Source: Paraburkholderia phenazinium
GTDB lineage: Bacteria > Pseudomonadota > Gammaproteobacteria > Burkholderiales > Burkholderiaceae
DNA: 64,000 bases
Direction: 5' to 3'
Assembly: GCF_900100735.1 (NCBI RefSeq)
Contig: NZ_FNCJ01000012.1
Span: 186,001 to 250,000, forward strand
Shown: positions 59,688 through 64,000 of the stretch, piece after piece
Numbering within the stretch: position 1 is the first letter of the stretch
Layout: each line of letters starts with the position of its first letter
Notes under the pieces: model-generated
What the model was told of the DNA's origin: nothing
The model's input: only the letters and a program-made list of their open reading frames with translations
The model's database searches: none
Position numbers and translations under genes: made by a program

Positions 59688-60655
59688 GCGCCACGACCTT
59701 TTCGACGAGCTTTGGCGGTATCGCGGGCGCCGATCTCGAGGCGGAACTGGCGCAGCCGCGCACGCTCGATCGCAATGCGGAAGAGGCTGCCGAGGGCGTG
59801 GCCGAGGGAGCGCGGATTCACGCTTCCGCAGCGCTGGCGCGGCAAACCCCGCGCAGCGCGGACCACGCGGTGGAGTTGCGCGGCGTCGGCAAGCAGTATG
59901 GCAAGCGCGCGGTGCTGAACGATTTCAATCTGTCGATCGAGCGCGGTAGTTTTGTGGCGATCGTCGGCCGCAGCGGCTGCGGCAAGTCCACTTTGCTAAG
60001 GCTCGTCGCCGGACTCGAAAAGCCGACTGCCGGCGTGCTCGAAAAACGCACCGAGGATGGCCAGCCACTCGACACCCGCATCATGTTTCAGGACGCGCGG
60101 CTGTTGCCGTGGAAGAGTGTGCTGCAGAACGTGATGCTCGGTCTGGGTCGCGGCGCGCGCGAGGATGCGCGTGCGGTGCTCGCCGAAGTCGGTCTGCTCG
60201 AGCGCGCCAACGACTGGCCGGCCCAGTTGTCCGGCGGCCAGCGTCAGCGGGTGGCGCTCGCGCGGGCGCTGGTGCACCGGCCGCAGTTGCTGCTGCTGGA
60301 CGAGCCGCTTGGGGCGCTCGACGCGCTTACCCGTATTGAGATGCATGCGCTGATTGAACGCCTGTGGCGCGAACATCGCTTTACCGCGTTGCTCGTCACG
60401 CACGACGTGCATGAGGCCGTGGCGCTCGGCGACCGGATCCTGCTGATCGAAGAAGGGCGGATTGCGCTCGATCAACCCGTGCCGCTCGAGCGGCCTCGCG
60501 CGCGAGCCTCGGCGGGCTTTGCCGCGCTTGAAGAACATGTGCTGCAGCGGGTGTTGAAGACTGCGCCGAACGACGATGCACTGGCGCCCCGCGCAGCCGA
60601 TTCCCTTGACGACGGCCGCATTGTGCGGCCGACCGAAGTCCGTTGGGCTGTCTGA
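59684..60655 (+). CDS. ssuB: Aliphatic sulfonate ABC transporter ATPase
   Basis: A 323-residue ATP-binding subunit. It has Walker A GRSGCGKST, Q-loop MFQDARLLPWKSV, signature LSGGQRQRVALARAL, Walker B LLLLDEP and the H-switch VTHDVHEAV. About 60 residues precede the usual start of the domain (VELRGVGKQYGKRAVLNDF) and are acidic and Ala-rich. A C-terminal extension of about 40 residues follows the core. It should energise SsuC; the binding protein must be encoded elsewhere. Confidence 0.95.
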   Translation: MSATTFSTSFGGIAGADLEAELAQPRTLDRNAEEAAEGVAEGARIHASAALARQTPRSADHAVELRGVGKQYGKRAVLNDFNLSIERGSFVAIVGRSGCGKSTLLRLVAGLEKPTAGVLEKRTEDGQPLDTRIMFQDARLLPWKSVLQNVMLGLGRGAREDARAVLAEVGLLERANDWPAQLSGGQRQRVALARALVHRPQLLLLDEPLGALDALTRIEMHALIERLWREHRFTALLVTHDVHEAVALGDRILLIEEGRIALDQPVPLERPRARASAGFAALEEHVLQRVLKTAPNDDALAPRAADSLDDGRIVRPTEVRWAV

Positions 60656-60702
60656 CCTTCTTTGCCTGGCCGCTTTTTATCGATCTACTGGAGTCACAAG
60701 AT

Positions 60703-60918
60703 ATGACCATTTCCGCAATCAACGTACGTAATCAGTTCAAAGGCAAGGTGAAGGAAATCATCCGCGGATCGGTCGTATCCGAAGTCGATGTCGAGACGCC
60801 GTTCGGCATCGTGACGTCTGTGATCACCACCCGTTCGGTCGACGAACTCGACCTGAAGGTCGGCTCGGAAGTGGTGGCGCTGGTGAAGTCGACGGAGGTG
60901 TCGATCGCACGCCTGTGA
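60703..60918 (+). CDS. TOBE-domain molybdopterin-binding-like protein (SsuF type)
   Basis: A 71-residue single TOBE domain starting MTISAINVRNQFKGKVKEII. It has the repeated GxVVSEVDVETPFG and VGSEVVALVKSTEVSIARL pattern of molybdate/oxyanion-binding Mop proteins. It is 47 bp after ssuB. Such proteins often end ssu operons of Burkholderia and Pseudomonas and are called SsuF there. Its ligand in this context is unclear. Confidence 0.9.
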   Translation: MTISAINVRNQFKGKVKEIIRGSVVSEVDVETPFGIVTSVITTRSVDELDLKVGSEVVALVKSTEVSIARL

Positions 60919-61017
60919 AGCCGCGCAGCGCGTGCCTTGTTGCACGCCGCCCGCCGGCGGTGCCGCCGTCCTGCTGGCGGTCACGCTAGTTTGCGGCGGC
61001 CTGCGGGTCTGTCCGCC

Positions 61018-61389
61018 TTAACGGCCCTTCTTGGTCGTCGGACATGGAAACGCCGCCTGCAGCGAGCGCAGGATGGCGAGACCGACCGGGAAATCATCGG
61101 ACAGCCCTGGGTGATTGGTGAAAAACTCGTCGAGCAGCGGATACACCGTCTGCGGTCCGATGGGCAACTGCTCCGGCGGGCAGAAAAGCGGCGCACGCTT
61201 CTTCGCGATCAGATCGCCGTTAGCCCATCCCAGCTCATTCAATGCGCCCGTGATATAGGCGGCATACACCGAATTGTTGTCGACGTGTGCCCATTGCTTA
61301 TATTGCTGGGCCGTCATCTCGGCGCTCGCGTTGAGCGTGAAACATGCCGTAAGCAAGCTCAGCGCAAGTGTTCGTATTCTTAACCGCAT
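61018..61389 (-). CDS. Rap1a/Tai-like periplasmic immunity-domain protein
   Basis: A 123-residue protein with a Sec signal (MRLRIRTLALSLLTACFTLN, cleaved near ASA). The mature part has YAAYITGALNELGWANGD, FCPPEQLPIGPQTVYPLLDE, FFTNHPGLSDDF and AILRSLQAAFPCP, with two Cys likely to form a disulfide. This spacing matches the Rap1a/Tai domain of immunity proteins against type VI amidase effectors. No effector or secretion gene is close, so it may be an orphan immunity gene or have another role. Confidence 0.65.
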   Translation of the reverse strand: MRLRIRTLALSLLTACFTLNASAEMTAQQYKQWAHVDNNSVYAAYITGALNELGWANGDLIAKKRAPLFCPPEQLPIGPQTVYPLLDEFFTNHPGLSDDFPVGLAILRSLQAAFPCPTTKKGR

Positions 61390-61840
61390 TGTTGCGTCCT
61401 CATACCCTGATGTTTAACCGCCTATTGTAGGTCAGGCGGCGGTTCTGTCGCAGCCGCGATAAAAAAGGCCCACCAGGGGAAGTGGGCCACAAGAGTGAGA
61501 AGTAAAAATCCTCTCAGGGAAGAGGAGCGCTTAGTGTAGGGCGTCGTGCGGTGAATTGGGTTTCAGGGGCGATTACATGCCTTACGGTTTCTAACGCGGT
61601 GGGAGGCGTTGGCTGGGTTGGGTTTTGTGTGGCGCGGATGGTGCGGGTGATGATGCATAACAGCTTGGATTGGTCTACGTATGTAGTAATCCTGAGTTAA
61701 TCTCACGCCGGTTACTTCATGATTTCACTGCGGGAGAGAGGTCGGGAACATTATTTGCTGCCCATCTGGTTAGGGTTCGTTCAAGGGAGCGTTCGCAACA
61801 TGCCGGACGCGAGAACGACCTGACCGTAGGGGGAGGAATA
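61390..61840. promoter_or_regulatory. 451-bp intergenic region between divergent genes
   Basis: The gap separates the leftward Rap1a/Tai-like gene and the rightward SH3-domain gene. It contains a leftward candidate small RNA with two terminators (next entry). To its right is a GT-rich stretch of about 100 bases without recognised structure, then an AT-rich part around 61671-61740 that probably carries the SH3 gene promoter. No protein gene is supported. Confidence 0.4.
61461..61530 (-). ncRNA. Candidate small RNA with tandem terminators
   Basis: On the leftward strand two terminator-like hairpins follow each other. The first is CCTCT-N6-AGAGG followed by ATTTTTA (plus 61503-61525). The second is GGCCCAC-N8-GTGGGCC followed by six T (plus 61461-61488). 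No leftward protein gene lies upstream to explain them. Between and before them the RNA would be C/U-rich (CUCCUCUUCCCU; ACUUCUCACUCUUGUGG), well suited to pair with ribosome-binding sites. A possible -10, TACACT, lies at plus 61533-61538, but no good -35 is seen. The 5' end is a guess. Confidence 0.45.
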
Positions 61841-62563
61841 ATGCGAAAAAGAGTTCTCAGTGGATTGCTGGCCGGCGCCGCGGGGTTGCTGGCGGTGCCC
61901 GGCCTGGCGTTCGCCCAGGCGCAGGCATACACCAATAGTCCGGTGAATCTATATGCCGGTCCAGCGGATGATTACCCCGCGGTGTCGCAGTTGCCGGCCG
62001 GTGCGCCGGTCACGGTGATGGGCTGCGTGAGCGGCTACACATGGTGCGACGTGGCGTTGCCGGATCTGCGGGGCTGGGTCTATGCAGGCAATCTTAGCTA
62101 CCCGTATCAGGGTAGCAATGTGCCTATCCTGACCTACGGGACGGTGATCGGCCTGCCGGTGGTGACCTTCTCGATCGGCGCGTACTGGGGCAGCTATTAC
62201 CGCGGACGGCCCTGGTACAACAATCAGGAGCATTGGGCGCATCATGCTCCACCGCCACCGGGGCCTCCGCCCGGGCGCGGCGGGCCACCGCCGGTGGCTC
62301 ATGGCGGCCCGCCTCCGGCGCATGGCGGGCCTCCTCAGGGTCCGGGCAATCCGGCGCCGGCGCATGTCGCTCAGCCGCCGATGCATGCTGGTCCGCCACC
62401 CGGACATGGCGGCCCTCCACAGGAGCAACACGGTGCGCCACCACCCATGGCGCATGGCGCTCCACCGCAGCCCCATGGTGGTCCGCCGCCGGGCCACGGT
62501 GCTCCTCAGCCAGAGCACGGCGGAGGAGGCGGTGGACACGACGACCATGAGCAGCACAACTAG
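61841..62563 (+). CDS. SH3-domain protein with Pro/Gly/His-rich tail
   Basis: A 240-residue exported protein starting MRKRVLSGLLAGAAGLLAVP with a strong GGGGGAGG site. The signal peptide ends near AFAQA. A bacterial SH3 (SH3b) domain follows: VNLYAGPADDYPAVSQLPAG, VTVMGCVSGYTWCDVALPDL and RGWVYAGNLSY. From about residue 133 the protein is a low-complexity tail of Pro, Gly and His built from short units such as HGGPPPAHGGPP, ending GGGGGGHDDHEQHN. The SH3b part may bind peptidoglycan. The tail could bind metals or stay disordered. Confidence 0.82.
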   Translation: MRKRVLSGLLAGAAGLLAVPGLAFAQAQAYTNSPVNLYAGPADDYPAVSQLPAGAPVTVMGCVSGYTWCDVALPDLRGWVYAGNLSYPYQGSNVPILTYGTVIGLPVVTFSIGAYWGSYYRGRPWYNNQEHWAHHAPPPPGPPPGRGGPPPVAHGGPPPAHGGPPQGPGNPAPAHVAQPPMHAGPPPGHGGPPQEQHGAPPPMAHGAPPQPHGGPPPGHGAPQPEHGGGGGGHDDHEQHN

Positions 62564-62817
62564 GGGATTGTTGGTGCGTGGAGATGGCGCGGAGGGCTGT
62601 CTCCCGAGTGACTTCGCTGAAGCGTTTTGATGCCGACACCTTCATTGCAACGGTGTCGCATAGCATCAATGCAATTGCGCACTACGCGATGAAGGCTGCA
62701 AGGTTAGAGATCAGCGGACGGCAGCCCGAATTCAATTCAGAAATTCGTTTTCCCATTCCGGCTAAAGGAACATGGAAAGAGGCACTGCGCTTGGGGAGGT
62801 GAAACGAAAGAAGAAAG

Positions 62818-62894
62818 TGGGGTGGCTGATGGGACTCGAACCCACGACGACAGGAATCACAATCCTGGACTCTACCAACTGAGCTACAGCCACC
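62818..62894 (-). tRNA. tRNA-His (GTG)
   Basis: A complete tRNA with encoded CCA. The anticodon loop is ATTGTGATT with anticodon GTG. The acceptor stem GTGGCTG/CAGCCAC is followed by C73, and a G at position -1 (complement of plus 62894) is encoded, as required for histidyl-tRNA identity. The T-arm is GGGTTCGAGTCCC. It lies downstream of dusA on the same strand with its own -10 element. Confidence 0.97.
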
Positions 62895-62913
62895 ACTGGT
62901 ACATCTATCTGCT

Positions 62914-62939
62914 TGGCTTGCCGAGAACTGGCTTGCCGA
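62914..62939. repeat. 11-bp direct repeat in the tRNA-His leader
   Basis: TGGCTTGCCGA occurs exactly twice, at 62914-62924 and 62929-62939, with a 15-base period. Both copies lie between the tRNA-His promoter and the mature 5' end. Confidence 0.75.
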
Positions 62940-62951
62940 TCAAGAAGCGAG

Positions 62952-62980
62952 ATTATACAAACATGATTTGCGTTTGCCTA
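62952..62980 (-). promoter_or_regulatory. Likely promoter of tRNA-His
   Basis: On the leftward strand a perfect TATAAT (plus 62952-62957) has TAGGCA (plus 62975-62980) 17 bases upstream, matching four of six -35 positions. It lies just past the dusA stop codon and about 57 bases before the tRNA. Confidence 0.65.
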
Positions 62981-62985
62981 GCCCT

Positions 62986-63987
62986 TTATTCAAACATTTC
63001 TGTCGGCTCGCGCAGATGCTGTCTTGCTTCGTCGAAAATGGCGAGATCGCGTGCGGCCAGTTTCTTGTTGTCCGAGAGCACGCGGCGCCAGCCACGCGCA
63101 CCCGCTACGCCGCGATAGAGTCCGAGTGCGTGACGCGTGATCGCGCCGAGGAAGGTGCCGCGCGCGAGTTCGGCTGCGCAATATTCGATCAGCTTTGCTT
63201 CGGCCTGCTCGCGCGTGAGCGGGACTTCGGTCGAGCCGTAGAAGCGCGCATCGACATCGGCCAGCACATACGGGTTGTGATAAGCCTCGCGGCCGAGCAT
63301 CACGCCGTCGACGTGCTGCAGATGCATCTCGACCTCGTCGAGCGTCTTGATGCCGCCGTTGATGATGATCTCGAGCTGCGGGAAGTCGCGCTTCAACTGA
63401 TACGCGTAGTCGTACTTGAGCGGCGGGATCTCGCGGTTCTCCTTGGGGCTGAGGCCCTTCAGAATCGCATTGCGCGCATGCACGATGAACACTTCGCAGC
63501 CGGCGTCCGCGATCGTGCCGACGAAGTCACGCACATAGCCGTATTCTTCCACTGCGTCGACACCGATCCGATGCTTCACCGTCACCGGCACCGACACCGC
63601 GTCGCGCATTGCCTTCACGCAATCGGCGACGAGCTGCGGCTCGTTCATCAGACATGCGCCGAAGGCGCCGCGCTGCACCCGCTCTGATGGGCAACCGCAG
63701 TTCAGGTTGATCTCGTCGTAGCCCCATTGCTCGCCGAGCTTTGCCGAGCGCGCGAGGTCGTCGGGTTCGCTGCCGCCCAGTTGCAGCGCGACCGGCGCTT
63801 CGTCTGGGGTGAACGCCAGATGCCGCGGCACGTCGCCGTGCAGCAGCGCGCCGGTCGTCACCATCTCCGTATAGAGCCAGGTGTGGCGCGACAACGTGCG
63901 ATGCAGCGAACGGCAGTGGCGATCGGTCCAGTCCATCATCGGAGCGACCGAGACGCGACGGGGATTGGCGGGTAGAGCGAGGGACAT
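62986..63987 (-). CDS. dusA: tRNA-dihydrouridine synthase A
   Basis: A 333-residue FMN enzyme reducing uridines 20/20a in the tRNA D-loop. It begins VSVAPMMDWTDRHCRSLHRT. It contains YTEMVTTGALLHGD, VALQLGGSEPDDLARSAKL and the catalytic-Cys region INLNCGCPSERVQRGAFGAC followed by LM. Further elements are VKHRIGVDAVEEYGYVRDFV, IVHARNAILKGLSPKENREI and INGGIKTLDEVEMHLQHVDG followed by VMLGREAYHNP. The length and the SPKENRE motif fit DusA. The ATG at 63987 is inside the window, so the gene is complete. Confidence 0.97.
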   Translation of the reverse strand: MSLALPANPRRVSVAPMMDWTDRHCRSLHRTLSRHTWLYTEMVTTGALLHGDVPRHLAFTPDEAPVALQLGGSEPDDLARSAKLGEQWGYDEINLNCGCPSERVQRGAFGACLMNEPQLVADCVKAMRDAVSVPVTVKHRIGVDAVEEYGYVRDFVGTIADAGCEVFIVHARNAILKGLSPKENREIPPLKYDYAYQLKRDFPQLEIIINGGIKTLDEVEMHLQHVDGVMLGREAYHNPYVLADVDARFYGSTEVPLTREQAEAKLIEYCAAELARGTFLGAITRHALGLYRGVAGARGWRRVLSDNKKLAARDLAIFDEARQHLREPTEMFE

Positions 63988-64000
63988 GTAAGAACGGCCG

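Noticed and set aside
62578..62802. A 74-codon frame between the SH3 gene and tRNA-His
   Set aside because: Weak start context, no recognisable family, and it ends just before the tRNA. It could be real but is not supported.

Overview
This is a GC-rich chromosomal window, most likely from a Burkholderia sensu lato species and probably Paraburkholderia. The assignment rests on the strong GC bias in third codon positions, the pyrD / bpt / aat / NUDIX neighbourhood, the ssuDCB plus TOBE-protein operon, and the style of the exopolysaccharide genes. It was made by reading the sequence, not by database search.

Bases 1-32,600 form a large surface-polysaccharide locus. A leftward operon (11738 to 1) begins with a Crp/Fnr-type regulator. 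It continues with an undecaprenyl-phosphate sugar transferase, a GT2 enzyme, a Wza-type export lipoprotein, a BY-type tyrosine autokinase, two duplicated GT4 enzymes, a GT-C-like membrane protein and the start of a DprE1-like FAD oxidase that runs off the window. A second leftward operon (18546 to 12352) is the most unusual part: a carrier protein, an acyl-CoA-dehydrogenase-like flavoprotein, a class II synthetase-like amino acid:[carrier protein] ligase, a DUF1839 protein and a GH2 mannosidase-like glycosidase. Rightward genes follow (18814-25695): a GNAT, a Wzy/ligase-type polymerase and four GT4 enzymes. Then come a leftward Wzx flippase with a GT2, and rightward genes for a tandem alpha/beta-hydrolase, a ManC bifunctional GDP-mannose enzyme and a flavin reductase. 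Together they supply GDP-mannose, an initiating lipid-linked sugar, at least eight glycosyltransferases, a flippase, a polymerase, and export and copolymerase functions: a complete Wzx/Wzy exopolysaccharide system.

Bases 32,600-44,500 are mostly housekeeping: a FadR-type regulator, a Gfo/Idh/MocA oxidoreductase, an accessory signal peptidase I, a polar amino-acid ABC transporter, pyrD, the two N-degron transferases bpt and aat, a NUDIX hydrolase, initiator tRNA-fMet, a UPF0303 protein and an SMR transporter. Two small islands of unrecognised membrane proteins interrupt it (39884-40700 and 42214-42842).

Bases 44,500-52,700 carry a lipoprotein and a visibly more AT-rich accessory island: an acyltransferase-3, three GT-C-like membrane proteins and a GtrB/DPM1-like polyprenyl-phosphate glycosyltransferase. 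This suggests sugar decoration outside the inner membrane.

Bases 53,200-64,000 hold a DUF1488 protein, a divergent SDR/TetR pair with a clear operator, a 3-hydroxyisobutyryl-CoA hydrolase, ssuD-ssuC-ssuB with a TOBE protein, a Rap1a/Tai-like immunity protein, a candidate small RNA, an SH3-domain protein with a Pro/Gly/His-rich tail, tRNA-His and dusA.
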